A stretch of DNA of 64,000 nucleotides from Ramlibacter sp. (GTDB lineage: Bacteria > Pseudomonadota > Gammaproteobacteria > Burkholderiales > Burkholderiaceae_C), in contig JAQZBU010000027.1 of NCBI GenBank assembly GCA_029237735.1, positions 33,344 through 97,343 of the forward strand. The letters run 5' to 3'. Below the pieces are notes generated by a model. That model was not told where the DNA came from. It ran no database searches and worked only from the letters and a program-made list of their open reading frames with translations. The position numbers and the translations under genes are program-made. Shown in pieces: positions 1 through 9,561 of this stretch (positions within the stretch are counted from its first letter, which is position 1; every line of letters begins with the position of its first letter).

Positions 1-37
1 GACATAAGGCGATTGTGCCGAGCGCAGCGATGCGGTG

Positions 38-1309
38 CTAGGGTCCGATGCTGCCGCGCTGCTGGCTGACGGTGAATTCGCTCACCGCACCCGCCTTGTT
101 ACCCCAGGCACTCCGGATATGGCTGATCACCGCGGCCACATCCTCGTCGCTCAGCAACGTCGCGAAGGGCGGCATCCCAAAAGGGCGCGGATTGCCCGCG
201 GTGGCCGGCGGGAAACCGCCGCCCAGTACGACCTGCACGAGGTTGGCCGTCACCGGCAGCGTCACGGCGCGGTTGCCTGCGAGCGGCGGATAGGCACCTG
301 GCACGCCTTCCCCCTTTTCGCCATGGCATTGAGAGCAATGCTGTTCGTAGAGCTTGGCGCCTCGCTCGGCCATCCGCGCACCTGCCACGCGCTCCTCTGC
401 GGCGTCGCCTGTGTTGCGAGGTAGCGCCTTCAGGTACATGGCCATGGCGCGCAGGTCCGCCGGCGACATGTGTTGGGTGCTCTGCAGCACGACCTCGGCC
501 ATGGGGCCGAGCACGGTGCCGCGCTCGGCGACGCCGGTCTGCAGCAGGCGCACGATCTGTTCCGGCTCCCAATCGTGAAGGCCCGCTTCGACCGGTGATG
601 CAAGCGATGGCGCATACCAGTTCTGCATCGGGATCAGTCCGCCGGAGAGGTCCATCAAGTCGCTGCTCGCGCCGAGCGCGTTGCGGGTGGTGTGGCACGC
701 GCTGCAATGCCCGAGGCCGCGCACAAGGTAGGCGCCGCGGTTCCACTGCGCAGATTGCGCCGCGTCGTCGGTGCGCCCGGCCGGGCTGAAGTACATCGCC
801 CGCCACACGGCCAGCGCGGCCTGCGTGCTGTAAGGCCAGAGCAGGCGGTGAGGCGTGTTCGCGCGCGCCACGGGCTTCACGCTGCGCAGGTAGTCGAACA
901 TTGCGTCGGCGTCCGCCCGCGTGATCAGCGTGTAATTCGGGTAGGGGAAGGCGGGGTACAGAAGCCGCCCGTCCCGCGATCGGCCGTTGTGCAACGCGCG
1001 CCAGAAATGACCCGCCGACCAGTCCCCGATGCCGGTTGCTTTGTCCGGCGTGATGTTGCTCGCATACGCGGTGCCGAAAGGCGTTTCGATAGCGCGCCCG
1101 CCCGCGAAGGGCGCGCCGCCGCGCTCAGTGTGGCACGCCATGCAGTTACCCGCGCGGATCAGGTAGGCCCCGCGCGCCACGCTCTCGCCGGCCGGGGGAG
1201 TGAGCGGGGGCGCGTCGTGGATCTTGTCCTCGCCGCGGAAGTTCAGGATCAGCACGAGCCCAAGCACGGCGAGGACGCCGAACAGCAAGGCGATGATGGC
1301 CCGCTTCAT
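38..1309 (-). CDS. membrane-anchored triheme cytochrome c
   Basis: A 423-residue protein with a single N-terminal hydrophobic segment (about residues 4-22) and three CxxCH haem motifs: CMACH at 56-60, CSACH at 202-206 and CSQCH at 325-329. This layout matches the cytochrome c subunits of membrane alcohol/aldehyde and gluconate-type dehydrogenases, which pass electrons from a periplasmic dehydrogenase to quinone or oxidase. No dehydrogenase subunit is visible inside the window; it could lie beyond the left edge. The ATG overlaps the stop of the upstream cytochrome gene by four bases (ATGA), so the two are translationally coupled. The substrate is not inferable. Confidence 0.9.
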   Translation of the reverse strand: MKRAIIALLFGVLAVLGLVLILNFRGEDKIHDAPPLTPPAGESVARGAYLIRAGNCMACHTERGGAPFAGGRAIETPFGTAYASNITPDKATGIGDWSAGHFWRALHNGRSRDGRLLYPAFPYPNYTLITRADADAMFDYLRSVKPVARANTPHRLLWPYSTQAALAVWRAMYFSPAGRTDDAAQSAQWNRGAYLVRGLGHCSACHTTRNALGASSDLMDLSGGLIPMQNWYAPSLASPVEAGLHDWEPEQIVRLLQTGVAERGTVLGPMAEVVLQSTQHMSPADLRAMAMYLKALPRNTGDAAEERVAGARMAERGAKLYEQHCSQCHGEKGEGVPGAYPPLAGNRAVTLPVTANLVQVVLGGGFPPATAGNPRPFGMPPFATLLSDEDVAAVISHIRSAWGNKAGAVSEFTVSQQRGSIGP

Positions 1310-2025
1310 GGCTGCTGCCTCCCGGCCGGCAGCATGGCGCTGCCGCACGAGATCGCCGGCGGCTGCGGCAGCGACGCAATGGCTCGGGTATCGCGCGGCA
1401 GGGGCTGGGTGGCCAGCCAGGCGGCCACCGCGGCCACATCCTCGGGTGAGAGTTGCCGCGCAATGCGCGCCATGCAGTCCGGCGCATGCGCGCGCCGCTG
1501 CCCGGTACGCCACGCGCCCAACTGCGAGTTGAGGTAATCGCGCGAAAGGCCCAGCAAGCCGGGCGTGTTGGGCGCAACGCCCGTCAACGCATCGCCGTGG
1601 CATTGCACGCAGGCAGGAATGTCCCTGCCCGCATCGCCTTGCCGTGCCAGCGCCTGGCCACGTTGCAACAGCGCCGGGACGGAGGTGGCCGGCGGTGGGG
1701 ATGCGTACGGCAGGTCGAGTGCGGCGAAGTGCTGGGCGATCTCCAGCAGGTAGGCGTCTGAAAGCGGGTCCAGCAGGCGCGCCATGAGTCCGTAGTGACG
1801 GCGGCCGTCGCGGAAGTTCAACAGCTGATTGTAGAGGTAGCCCGCCGGCTTGCCCGCGATGCGCGGGTAATAGCCGTCCGGGCCGGCGCGGCCTTCCTTG
1901 CCGTGGCAGCCGGTGCAGGCCAGGGTGCGCTGCGCCATGCTGTCCTCGAATTTGGGCGCCGCATGCGCGGCCGCCGTGGCCAGGGCCCACACAGGCGCGA
2001 GCGCCAGCCATTTCAGGAATTTCAT
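1306..2025 (-). CDS. diheme cytochrome c, c4-like
   Basis: A 239-residue periplasmic protein with a signal peptide (residues 1-23, ending AHA-AP) and two haem sites, CTGCH at 37-41 and CVQCH at 139-143, spaced as in cytochrome c4. Cytochromes of this type shuttle electrons between periplasmic dehydrogenases and terminal oxidases. The start at MKFLKW is chosen because the signal peptide begins there; an in-frame start 13 codons upstream would put charged residues ahead of it. It is the first gene of a two-gene operon with the triheme cytochrome. Confidence 0.9.
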   Translation of the reverse strand: MKFLKWLALAPVWALATAAAHAAPKFEDSMAQRTLACTGCHGKEGRAGPDGYYPRIAGKPAGYLYNQLLNFRDGRRHYGLMARLLDPLSDAYLLEIAQHFAALDLPYASPPPATSVPALLQRGQALARQGDAGRDIPACVQCHGDALTGVAPNTPGLLGLSRDYLNSQLGAWRTGQRRAHAPDCMARIARQLSPEDVAAVAAWLATQPLPRDTRAIASLPQPPAISCGSAMLPAGRQQP

Positions 2026-2122
2026 GTTGCGTCCGACTATGCCACCGCACGGCCACGCGCGCACCGGTCCTACACCAAGGCCGGCCGCGCTGCCCTAGAT
2101 TGATGGAACACAGGAGATGCCG

Positions 2123-2302
2123 ATGAGCAAGAAACCCAGTTCGCCCGAAGCCGCCGACGATGCGCGCCGCTCACCCGAGCCGGCCGGCGAGGAGCCCGGC
2201 ACGAATGCCGTCGAACACGAGCCGGATCCGCACGCCAAACCCATCCCCGATGGCGAGCACAAGTACATCCCCCGCAGCCCCTACACCAGCGGCAATGACT
2301 AG
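2123..2302 (+). CDS. small hydrophilic protein of unknown function
   Basis: A 59-residue acidic, proline-rich protein (MSKKPSS...) without hydrophobic segments or cysteines. AGGAG lies six bases before the second in-frame ATG; it abuts the first ATG directly, so I start at the second. The composition suggests an intrinsically disordered protein. I do not recognise a domain. It is divergent from the cytochrome operon and convergent with the ferredoxin gene. Confidence 0.6.
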   Translation: MSKKPSSPEAADDARRSPEPAGEEPGTNAVEHEPDPHAKPIPDGEHKYIPRSPYTSGND

Positions 2303-2307
2303 TCGCC

Positions 2308-2634
2308 CTACCGCGGGCGCTGACGCGTGAGCACCACGTCCGTCAGCGGGAAGGCGATGCAGGGAAGGATCCAGCCCTCTGCCTTTTCCTCCGGCAGCAG
2401 GCCCGGCCACTGGATGCTGTATCGCACCTCGCCTTCGACCAGCCGGCACATGCAGGTGCGGCACGTGCCGTTGCGGCAGGAGCTCGGCAGGGGAACACCT
2501 GCATGCTCCGCCGCGATCAGCAGGGGCTGGTCGGAGGAAACGGTAAACGCCGCGCCGCCCGGCTCGAAACGAGCGGTAAAGCACCGGGGCGTGGTTTCTT
2601 TCGCGGGCAGGGGCGCCTCGGCGCTCTCGGTCAT
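2308..2634 (-). CDS. 2Fe-2S plant-type ferredoxin
   Basis: A 108-residue single-domain ferredoxin. Cysteines at 53, 58 and 61 (C-x4-C-x2-C in SCRNGTCRTC) plus C92 form the expected [2Fe-2S] ligand set of the adrenodoxin/plant-type fold. It would carry single electrons for a cytoplasmic oxygenase or reductase, but no partner gene is adjacent. The length is normal for a stand-alone domain. It is divergent from the acetyltransferase with 41 bases between start codons. Confidence 0.9.
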   Translation of the reverse strand: MTESAEAPLPAKETTPRCFTARFEPGGAAFTVSSDQPLLIAAEHAGVPLPSSCRNGTCRTCMCRLVEGEVRYSIQWPGLLPEEKAEGWILPCIAFPLTDVVLTRQRPR

Positions 2635-2675
2635 GGCCCCATCATAATCAGCGCATCACCTTTATCCATTGATCT

Positions 2676-3191
2676 ATGTCCAGCTACCCGGTCCGACCGG
2701 CAGTGGAGCGCGATGCCGATCAGGTCGCATCCGTCCATGCCAACTCTTCCCATGCCGCTTACGAGGGCGTCGCGCCCGACGCCCCGCAGAGCCTTCCTAT
2801 GGCCAAGCGCCTGGCGTTCTGGAAGGACGCCATCGAATACGGCGAGCCGCTCGTCCAGGTGGTCGTAGATGAGGGACGCGTCGTGGGCTTTGTCGGGTAC
2901 GACCGTTCGCGCGACCCCAAGTCCAAGCCCACCACCGGCGAGATATGGGCGCTCTACGTTGAGCCGTCCCACTGGGGTCGTGGCGCCGGCTTGGCCCTGT
3001 GGGACGCCGCGCGCGAAGGCCTGATGGAGGAGGGCTGCATCGAGGTCACGGTCTGGATCCCGCTGTGCAACGACCGGGCCTTGCGCTTTTTCGAGCTGGC
3101 GGGTTTCAAGCGCGAGCTCAACACCGCCAAGACCGTCACCATCAGCGGCGTGAAGCTGGAGGAAATCCGGCTGCGGCGCCCCCTCAACTAA
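2676..3191 (+). CDS. GNAT family N-acetyltransferase
   Basis: A 171-residue single GNAT domain. The acetyl-CoA binding segment (ALYVEP...[11 protein letters not shown], about residues 91-112) carries the R/Q-x-x-G-x-A-like loop as GRGAG, followed by the typical amphipathic helix and the late [13 protein letters not shown] motif. It transfers acetyl from acetyl-CoA to an amine; the substrate cannot be read from the sequence. It lies 16 bases before the DUF808 gene and may be co-transcribed with it. Confidence 0.88.
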   Translation: MSSYPVRPAVERDADQVASVHANSSHAAYEGVAPDAPQSLPMAKRLAFWKDAIEYGEPLVQVVVDEGRVVGFVGYDRSRDPKSKPTTGEIWALYVEPSHWGRGAGLALWDAAREGLMEEGCIEVTVWIPLCNDRALRFFELAGFKRELNTAKTVTISGVKLEEIRLRRPLN

Positions 3192-3207
3192 AAACAGAAA
3201 GCACCGG

Positions 3208-4125
3208 ATGGCATCGAGCCTGCTTGCCCTGCTGGACGACATAGCGACGATCCTCGACGACGTCTCCATCCTCGCCAAGGTTGCCGCCAAGAAGACCGCC
3301 GGCGTGCTGGGGGACGATCTCGCGCTCAACGCCCAGCAAGTGTCCGGCGTCACCGCCGACCGTGAACTGCCCGTCGTGTGGGCGGTCGCCAAAGGGTCGT
3401 TCATCAACAAGGCCATCCTGGTGCCGGCGGCTCTCGCGATCAGCTCCTTCATCCCCTGGGCCGTGACGCCCCTGCTGATGATTGGCGGCGCCTTCCTGTG
3501 TTTCGAGGGCGCCGAGAAACTGGCGCACAAGCTGCTGCACAGCAAGGCGGAGGACGACGCGCACGAGGAAGAGCTCGCGAAGGCACTGCTGAATCCCGCG
3601 GTCGACCTGCGCGTCATCGAGAAGGACAAGATCAAAGGCGCGGTGCGCACCGATTTCATCCTCTCGGCCGAGATCATCGCCATCACGCTCGGCACGGTTG
3701 CCGGCAGCGAAATGTCGGTGCGCATCGGGGTGCTGGTCGGGATCGCGCTGCTCATGACCATCGGTGTCTATGGCCTGGTCGCCGGCATTGTGAAGATCGA
3801 CGACCTCGGCCTGCACCTCACCCGGCGCGCGGGTGCCGCGTCGCGGAAGATCGGCGCGCTGATCTTGCGCGCGGCGCCGTGGCTGATGAAGGGCTTGTCC
3901 ATAGCCGGTACCGCCGCGATGTTCCTTGTTGGCGGCGGCATCCTCGTGCACGGGGTGCCGCCCGTCGCGCACGCCATCGAGCATTGGGCCGAGGGCGCGG
4001 CCGGCAGCCTGGACTGGCTGCTTACGGGGCTGCTGAATGGGCTGGCTGGCATCGTGGCGGGCGCCATCGTGCTGGGCGGGGTCACCCTCGCGCAACGCAT
4101 GTTTGGCCGCAAGGCCGCCGCGTGA
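3208..4125 (+). CDS. DUF808 family inner-membrane protein
   Basis: A 305-residue protein beginning [19 protein letters not shown], characteristic of the DUF808 (YedI-like) family of integral membrane proteins. Hydrophobic segments lie at about 73-95, 150-190 and 230-300. A charged loop ([10 protein letters not shown]) follows the second region. The function of the family is unknown. Its stop codon overlaps the GTG start of the methyltransferase by four bases (GTGA), so the two are coupled. Confidence 0.85.
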   Translation: MASSLLALLDDIATILDDVSILAKVAAKKTAGVLGDDLALNAQQVSGVTADRELPVVWAVAKGSFINKAILVPAALAISSFIPWAVTPLLMIGGAFLCFEGAEKLAHKLLHSKAEDDAHEEELAKALLNPAVDLRVIEKDKIKGAVRTDFILSAEIIAITLGTVAGSEMSVRIGVLVGIALLMTIGVYGLVAGIVKIDDLGLHLTRRAGAASRKIGALILRAAPWLMKGLSIAGTAAMFLVGGGILVHGVPPVAHAIEHWAEGAAGSLDWLLTGLLNGLAGIVAGAIVLGGVTLAQRMFGRKAAA

Positions 4126-5279
4126 ACGAGGCGCCGCCTATCGAATGGGCCGAGGACGGCCAGCAGCGCAGTGCGCGCTGGCGATCCGAAGCGGCGCTGC
4201 CGCCGCCGCGCCGCGTGCAGGCGGTTGACGACACGTTGCCCGCCGACGCCGCTTATCGCCTGGCCAGCGAAGGCACCGCGCTGCTGTGGCGCAGCGACTT
4301 TCACAACGCCAGGCAACTGCTGCAGGCAATGGCCCGGCGCGCCGACCGCAAGCCGCGAAAGCCTGCTGCGGCGCCCGTGACGCTGTCCGAAGGTTTTCAT
4401 TTGCATCGGCAGGCGCAGGGGCAGCGCGCCCGCGTGCTGGGCAAGGTGCTGGTGGAACTGGAGGGCGATTACAGCATTGCGCTACCTCGCGCCCCCGACC
4501 TGCGCGCCGCATGTCAGCAGGCCTGGGGCCCGCCGGATGGTCAGCCTTCAGTGGCGTCGCTGCGGGAACTGCTGGGGCTTGTGGGGGCGTTCGAGTGGCG
4601 GCGCAGGGGGGTTGAGATCCCTGCGCTGGGCCCGCCCCCGGGCAATCGCATCCATCCTCATTACGGTGTGTTCTCGCCGGTGCGCGGCGAGTATCTCGAT
4701 CTTGTCGCCGCCGCGCCCTTACCGTCTACCGAGCTCGCGTTCGATATCGGCACCGGCACGGGCGTGATCGCGGCCGTGCTTGCCCGTCGCGGTGTCCACC
4801 GCGTCATCGCTACCGACCAGGACCCTCGCGCATTGGCTTGCGCCCGTGAGAACGTCGTGCGGCTGGGCTTGCGCGATCGCGTCGAGGTGCTGGAGGCGGA
4901 CCTGTTCCCTCCTGGCCGCGCTCCGCTCGTGGTGTGCAACCCGCCGTGGCTGCCGGCACGGCCGAGCTCGCCCATCGAGCACGCAATCTACGACGAGGAC
5001 AGCCGCATGTTGCGCGGCTTCCTGGCCGGCCTGGCCGACCACCTGGCACCGCAAGGCGAGGGTTGGCTCATCCTGTCCGACCTGGCCGAGCATCTCGGAC
5101 TGCGCACGCGCGAGGAACTCACGGCCTGGATCGCCGCCGCCCGGTTGCGAGTGATCGCCCGCGACGACATGCGGCCGCGTCACCCCAAAGCGCAAGACCC
5201 CAGCGACCCGCTGCATGCGGCCCGGGCCCGCGAAGTCACGTCGCTGTGGCGGCTTGCGCGCACTGGGAACGATGAGTAG
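4122..5279 (+). CDS. class I SAM-dependent methyltransferase (NPPW type)
   Basis: A 385-residue protein with a GTG start overlapping the DUF808 stop. The catalytic half carries the SAM-binding motif DIGTGTG at 208-214, the acidic motif ATDQDP at 230-235 and NPPW at 273-276. The NPPW/NPPY motif marks N-methyltransferases acting on an amide or exocyclic amine of protein or nucleic acid (HemK/PrmB, RsmC). The N-terminal 200 residues are a separate domain, as in RsmC/RlmG-like enzymes. The substrate is unassigned. Confidence 0.82.
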   Translation: MNEAPPIEWAEDGQQRSARWRSEAALPPPRRVQAVDDTLPADAAYRLASEGTALLWRSDFHNARQLLQAMARRADRKPRKPAAAPVTLSEGFHLHRQAQGQRARVLGKVLVELEGDYSIALPRAPDLRAACQQAWGPPDGQPSVASLRELLGLVGAFEWRRRGVEIPALGPPPGNRIHPHYGVFSPVRGEYLDLVAAAPLPSTELAFDIGTGTGVIAAVLARRGVHRVIATDQDPRALACARENVVRLGLRDRVEVLEADLFPPGRAPLVVCNPPWLPARPSSPIEHAIYDEDSRMLRGFLAGLADHLAPQGEGWLILSDLAEHLGLRTREELTAWIAAARLRVIARDDMRPRHPKAQDPSDPLHAARAREVTSLWRLARTGNDE

Positions 5280-5372
5280 GCACGGTCCTACGCGACGACG
5301 CGCGCTCGGCGGATAGGGCATCCTGGCTCAGCGGTCAAGAATGGTTCATCCCCAACGAACCGGGAGCCATCC

Positions 5373-5558
5373 ATGCCCGACCAGTCCCAAATGTCTCATC
5401 AGTTCGACCGCAATCCACCCGCGGCCGCGCTGGTCGCGAACGCATACCGGCTTTCCGTCGACGAGGACATTGCCTTGGGCTGCGAATGCGCCGATCCGGC
5501 CTTGCAGATAGAGCGATGGGGCCAGGAAGCCCTGCAGTTCCCACAGCCCGGTGCTTGA
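5373..5558 (+). CDS. small hypothetical protein
   Basis: A 61-residue reading frame (MPDQSQM...) with GGGAG six bases before the ATG. It contains no recognised domain and two close cysteines in GCECAD. The good ribosome binding site supports it; the short length and lack of recognisable homology keep confidence modest. Confidence 0.4.
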   Translation: MPDQSQMSHQFDRNPPAAALVANAYRLSVDEDIALGCECADPALQIERWGQEALQFPQPGA

Positions 5559-5730
5559 GGTTGGCCGGCACGACGCATATCGTGACAGTGCAGGTCCTAC
5601 AGGCCCTTCCGCCATATCCCCACTTTCCTCGCAAGGGGGCAGTTCTAATCTGAAAACCAGCTGGCACCCGCCGGCGTTTTTCTTCCAACTGCCAAGTGCC
5701 CAGTGGGCACGAACCCAAGGAGTAACGACA

Positions 5731-5976
5731 ATGAATGCAACACGGAAAGCACTGACGACTTTGGCCGTCGCGGCCGCCATGGCTGGCGGCGTATCCATCG
5801 CCCAGACGTCGGGAACGAGCACCGACGCCACCAGCCAGAACCCGAGCACCAACGCGCAAACCAGCGCACCGGCGACGAGCAATGACACCAGTTCGTCCAC
5901 GATGTCCAACAGCACGACGACCGAATCCTCGACCATGTCGAACACCAGCCCTGCTCCGCAGGCCGACCGCGGATAA
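5731..5976 (+). CDS. short secreted Ser/Thr-rich protein ending ADRG
   Basis: An 81-residue protein with a signal peptide (about 1-24, cleaved after SIAQ or nearby) followed by a low-complexity tail of Ser, Thr, Asn and Ala, ending in APQADRG. AAGGAG lies eight bases before the ATG. The architecture (signal peptide, disordered linker, terminal ADRG) is repeated by the gene 3.6 kb downstream. Function unknown. Confidence 0.7.
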   Translation: MNATRKALTTLAVAAAMAGGVSIAQTSGTSTDATSQNPSTNAQTSAPATSNDTSSSTMSNSTTTESSTMSNTSPAPQADRG

Positions 5977-6064
5977 CGGCGCAACCCGCACCGATGGGCC
6001 CCATCGAGCCGGCAGGCCCGGTGGGGCCTTTCACCTGAACGGAATTGAAGAAGAAGCCTGAACG

Positions 6065-6829
6065 ATGAAAGCAGTGGCGACCTCCGCGAATGGCAAATCC
6101 GAATTCCTCGATGCGGTCCAGAAGGGCCTGTTGCTGGGCGCGGCCGTTCTGGCCCTTGTCATGCCCCCCTCGGGGTGGTTCCAGCGACACGGCGAAGCGC
6201 CAACCGCGGCGGCGCGCATGGCGCCCGGCAACGGCGCGGCTCGCCGAGCGGACTTCGGCGCGATCACGCCCACAGACGACGTTCGCCAGCTTGCGACCTG
6301 GGCCGTCGCCACTGCCGACTACAAAAACAGATCGTTCGTCATCCTCGACAAGAAAGACGCGAGGGTCTATGTTTTCGAGCCGTCGGGCCGACTCAAGGCC
6401 GCGTCACCCGTATTGCTGGGCTATGCCATCGGCGACGACAACGCGCCCGGTATAGGCACCAAGCCGCTTTCCCAAATCCTTCCCGAAGAGCGCACGACTC
6501 CCGCGGGCCGCTTCGTCGCCGAGATCGGCATGAATGCGCGCGGGGAGGACGTCGTCTGGGTGGATTACGACGCCGCGGTATCGATGCATCGTGTGTTGAC
6601 CACGAACCCGGCGGAGCGCAGGCTCGAGCGGTTGGCAACCCCGACGCACGAGGACAACCGCGTCTCGTACGGCTGCATCAACTTGCCGAAGGCGTTCTAC
6701 GAGGATGTCCTCGCCCCCACAGTGAAAAAGATCGGCGCCGTCATTTACGTGCTGCCTGAAACGCGGCCGCTCCATCAGGTCTTCGGCCCCATGAATGCCA
6801 AGGCGCCACTGAAGATCGCGCAGCAATAA
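6065..6829 (+). CDS. L,D-transpeptidase (YkuD-like)
   Basis: A 254-residue exported or anchored protein with a hydrophobic segment at 21-35. The YkuD-type active site is visible as H175 (SMHRV) and C204 in SYGCIN, preceded by the substrate-side PEERTTPAGRF segment at about 140-150. These enzymes form 3-3 peptidoglycan cross-links or attach proteins to the wall via the active-site cysteine. The next gene is a shorter paralogue in the same orientation, so this is a local duplication. Confidence 0.85.
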   Translation: MKAVATSANGKSEFLDAVQKGLLLGAAVLALVMPPSGWFQRHGEAPTAAARMAPGNGAARRADFGAITPTDDVRQLATWAVATADYKNRSFVILDKKDARVYVFEPSGRLKAASPVLLGYAIGDDNAPGIGTKPLSQILPEERTTPAGRFVAEIGMNARGEDVVWVDYDAAVSMHRVLTTNPAERRLERLATPTHEDNRVSYGCINLPKAFYEDVLAPTVKKIGAVIYVLPETRPLHQVFGPMNAKAPLKIAQQ

Positions 6830-6851
6830 AAACCCCACAGCTTGGCTGTTA

Positions 6852-6879
6852 CCGTTACAAAGCTTTCCCGGGGTAACGG
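6852..6879. repeat. 7-bp inverted repeat between the two transpeptidase genes
   Basis: CCGTTAC and GTAACGG are exact reverse complements separated by a 14-base spacer. There is no U-tract after the second arm, so I read it as a possible operator or weak hairpin rather than a terminator. Confidence 0.35.
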
Positions 6880-6958
6880 CCGTTGATACCATCTGCCCCT
6901 TTTGAGTCGGGTGTTCGCCCGACTTCCGCGCGCGAGCGCGATCGGACAGGGGGCTCGA

Positions 6959-7600
6959 ATGGCTTGGCTCAGGAAAGCGGTGGGCGCAGTGGGCATGTGG
7001 GCTGCTGCTTTGGGAAGTGTGGCTGTGCTTGCGCAGCCCGCCGTCAAGCCTGAGTTCGGCGTGCAGCACGCGTCGGACGATGCGCGCTTCGTCACCAATT
7101 GGATCTTGGACGCGGACGACCATCGTGGCATGCCCTTCGCCGTCGTCGACAAGAAAGACGCGCGCATCTACGTATTCGACGCCGGCGGGCGCCTGTCTGG
7201 ATCGGCGCCGGCATTGCTCGGGCAGGCAGTTGGCGATGACTCGGCCCCCGACGTGGGAGCGCATACGCAGGCCGGCGAAGTGCCAATCCCCGAACGCACC
7301 ACGCCCGCCGGGCGCTATATATCCCGGCCCGGCCGCAACCTGGATGGCGAGCATGTCGTCTGGGTCGACTATGCCGCAGCGGTGGCGATCCACCGGGTGC
7401 GTCCGGGCGCGAATTTGCGTTCGCGTCAGGCGCGCCTCGCATCGGCGACTCCCGATGACAACCGGGCGTCGCTCGGCTGCGTCGTGGTGCCCGAGGCCTT
7501 CTACGACACTGTCGTGCAGCCGCTGCTGGGGCGCAGTCGCGCCGTCGTTTACGTGCTGCCCGAAACCCGGCCGGTGCACGAAATCTTCGGCGCGCTCTGA
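6959..7600 (+). CDS. L,D-transpeptidase paralogue
   Basis: A 213-residue exported paralogue of the preceding transpeptidase, with a signal peptide at 1-25. Matching blocks include VDKKDARIYVFD, PERTTPAGRY and the active site with H145 (IHRV) and C174 in SLGCVV. After the cysteine it has VV where the first copy has IN, a position normally occupied by Arg or Asn in YkuD enzymes. The ATG is preceded by an AGGGGG ribosome site; an upstream TTG in frame would spoil the signal peptide. Confidence 0.85.
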   Translation: MAWLRKAVGAVGMWAAALGSVAVLAQPAVKPEFGVQHASDDARFVTNWILDADDHRGMPFAVVDKKDARIYVFDAGGRLSGSAPALLGQAVGDDSAPDVGAHTQAGEVPIPERTTPAGRYISRPGRNLDGEHVVWVDYAAAVAIHRVRPGANLRSRQARLASATPDDNRASLGCVVVPEAFYDTVVQPLLGRSRAVVYVLPETRPVHEIFGAL

Positions 7601-7728
7601 AGGCTCCGTGCGATCAGGCTCCGTCTTACACGGGGTTTTGGCAGGTTCCGACGCGCGAGCGGCAGCAACCTGGTTATCTTGACGGTGTTGCCGGGCATCC
7701 GGCGCAAATGTCAGCTGTCACACTGGGG

Positions 7729-7754
7729 AAAACCGGGCACGAGCCCGGTTTTTT
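7729..7754. terminator. Rho-independent terminator
   Basis: ACCGGGC and GCCCGGT form a 7-bp G+C-rich stem around an ACGA loop, flanked by A residues on the left and a run of T residues on the right. The symmetry lets it serve the transpeptidase genes and the convergent DUF4864 gene. Confidence 0.85.
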
Positions 7755-7757
7755 CTT

Positions 7758-8198
7758 TCAGGTGGAAAGCCAGCGATTCTCCGATACCGCGCAGCCGCTG
7801 ATTCGCCAGGACGCGTCGGGCTGCCGCTCCAGCTTGAACAGCGCGAGCCACGACTTGGAGTTTCTGTCGGTGATCTCCACGAGCTGAAGCACCTCGTCGT
7901 CGTCCTGCTCGGGTTTGTGGAACGTGACGGACCGCGGCCGATACACCATGGGATAGGCGCCGCGCACCAGCGCCAGGAATCGGGTTGATGTGCCCATCGC
8001 CTGCTGGACCGCAGGCGTCGCTGTCTCGAAAGCGCCTTCGGCGTCATCCTGCGCGAACGCGGCCAGCTGGGCCGCGATGATTCGTTGAACCTGCTGCGCC
8101 TCGGAGTCGGAGAGGGCACCGGCATGGGAATTGAGCGCGCCGGATGCGGCCAACGCGATGATCAACACCACGAAAAGGCGAAAGAAGAGCGAGTGCAT
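7758..8198 (-). CDS. DUF4864 domain-containing secreted protein
   Basis: A 146-residue protein with an N-terminal signal/anchor segment (residues 5-24) followed by a single DUF4864-type domain: the helix ALSDSEAQQVQRIIAAQLAAF, then blocks around TPAVQQAMG and YPMVYRP. The fold is NTF2-like in predicted character. Function unknown. The chosen ATG sits directly before the hydrophobic segment; the longer in-frame extension upstream is arginine-rich and looks noncoding. Confidence 0.75.
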   Translation of the reverse strand: MHSLFFRLFVVLIIALAASGALNSHAGALSDSEAQQVQRIIAAQLAAFAQDDAEGAFETATPAVQQAMGTSTRFLALVRGAYPMVYRPRSVTFHKPEQDDDEVLQLVEITDRNSKSWLALFKLERQPDASWRISGCAVSENRWLST

Positions 8199-8488
8199 CT
8201 GGCGTCTCCCGAGTTGGCGATTCGAGAGTACGCCGGTGTGCGCGCAGGGCCCTGTAGGCCGGGGACACCGCGCGCCGTCGGACACCGCATGGTGTGCGCG
8301 CCACCCATAAAAGCAGCCGGGCCCCGCTGGACAATGTTCCTGCGTTTCTCGCTTGCGCGCGAAAGCTCGATACCTGTCTCGTGACGCGAAGCCCGGCCGG
8401 CCGTAGCCAGTGTGGTGAGCGCGGCGAGGCCGGCGCGCCAGCCGGCTGCTCGACCGCGTGTAGGCGGCCTCCGGCACGCACCTCTGCC
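8199..8488. other. 290-base gap without a gene
   Basis: No frame here has coding character that fits its neighbours. The stretch holds several short G+C-rich inverted repeats around GTGCGCGC and GCGCGCC, but nothing assignable as a promoter. Confidence 0.4.
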
Positions 8489-9367
8489 TTACAGAACGAA
8501 CAATCCCTCGAAGCCGCCGCTGGGCTCGAACCGCCGATTGCGAAAGTGCAGCCGCGTCGGCCCGGGTAGCGCGCGTTGGCGAACCGTGTGGAGTTCGTCG
8601 CCGGGGTAGCACATGATGCGCACGCCGTCGTGCTCGAACGCCTCAGGCAGGACAACCGGCGGCGGGCGCTGCCGCGCGTGCTCCAGCGCGGCCCGCACCG
8701 TGTCATAGCGCGCCAGGTGTGCCAGGCTCATGATCTGCGGCGGGGCCAGCTCGATGAGGCCGTCCCAGTACTGCCGCAGCGCTTCGCGCGGCGCGAGCCA
8801 TGCGCTGTCGGTTGCTTCATGGTCGTCATGCCGCGCCACCTGACCCTCGGGCACTGCCGCGATGAAGAAGCGCGTGTCGAAACGCTTGCGCATCACGCCG
8901 CCCACGCTGGGTGTGATCCAGCGGGACCAGGGCTGCAGCCGGCTTGCGGCAAGCCGCAGGTTCAGCATCGCCAGCATCTCGTCGAAGGAGCGTCCCTCAC
9001 GCACCAATTGCTGCGCCCGGGCGACGCCGGCGGCATCGACGCCTTGGGCGTAGAGCACTCCGGTCTCTTCGAATGCCTCGCGAACCGCGGCTACATGGAG
9101 GACGGCCGCCGTCAGTTGGTCGAGGTCCGCCTCGCCTAGCGCGGCGTGCAGCGCGTGAAGCGGCGCATCGAGATGCGCGAGCATGTCGAGCCTGGCGTCT
9201 TCGAGGTCTACTTTTCCGCCCGGGAACACGTACACGCCGCCCAGCACATCCGACAGGCCGTGGCGCTTGAGCAGGAACACCTCCAGTCCCCCGGGCGCGT
9301 CGCGCAGCATCACAACCGTCGCGGCGACGAGCACCGGGCTGTCCGAAGGGTCCATGTGAAGTTCCAT
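8489..9367 (-). CDS. NUDIX hydrolase
   Basis: A 292-residue protein. The beginning of the Nudix box (FPGGKVD, residues 48-54) is separated by an insertion of about 40 residues from REAFEETG at 96-103, an arrangement seen in the NUDT19-like/CoA-diphosphatase branch. NUDIX enzymes hydrolyse nucleoside diphosphates linked to another moiety using Mg2+ bound by the REx2EE segment. The C-terminal half (VGGVMRKRFDTRFFIA, IMCYPGDE) is typical of this branch. An alternative start is the Met five codons in. Confidence 0.82.
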   Translation of the reverse strand: MELHMDPSDSPVLVAATVVMLRDAPGGLEVFLLKRHGLSDVLGGVYVFPGGKVDLEDARLDMLAHLDAPLHALHAALGEADLDQLTAAVLHVAAVREAFEETGVLYAQGVDAAGVARAQQLVREGRSFDEMLAMLNLRLAASRLQPWSRWITPSVGGVMRKRFDTRFFIAAVPEGQVARHDDHEATDSAWLAPREALRQYWDGLIELAPPQIMSLAHLARYDTVRAALEHARQRPPPVVLPEAFEHDGVRIMCYPGDELHTVRQRALPGPTRLHFRNRRFEPSGGFEGLFVL

Positions 9368-9561
9368 CGTGCAAGCCTAGCAGAGCCACCGGCGAGCGAC
9401 AGACGCCGCCCCGTCGGCGCACTACGGCAGAGGTGACAGGCGTAGTCCGACACGCATTGCCGCCGCGGCCTGACGCCCTCGGCAGGGGCCGGAAGTAGGC
9501 TTAAAGACAGCTGGCAGAACGCTGGCAGTTCATCAATGTCCAACTTCAAGGAGCGTTTGTC

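Noticed and set aside
6852..6879. Terminator after the first transpeptidase gene
   Set aside because: The inverted repeat has a 14-base loop and no T-tract.
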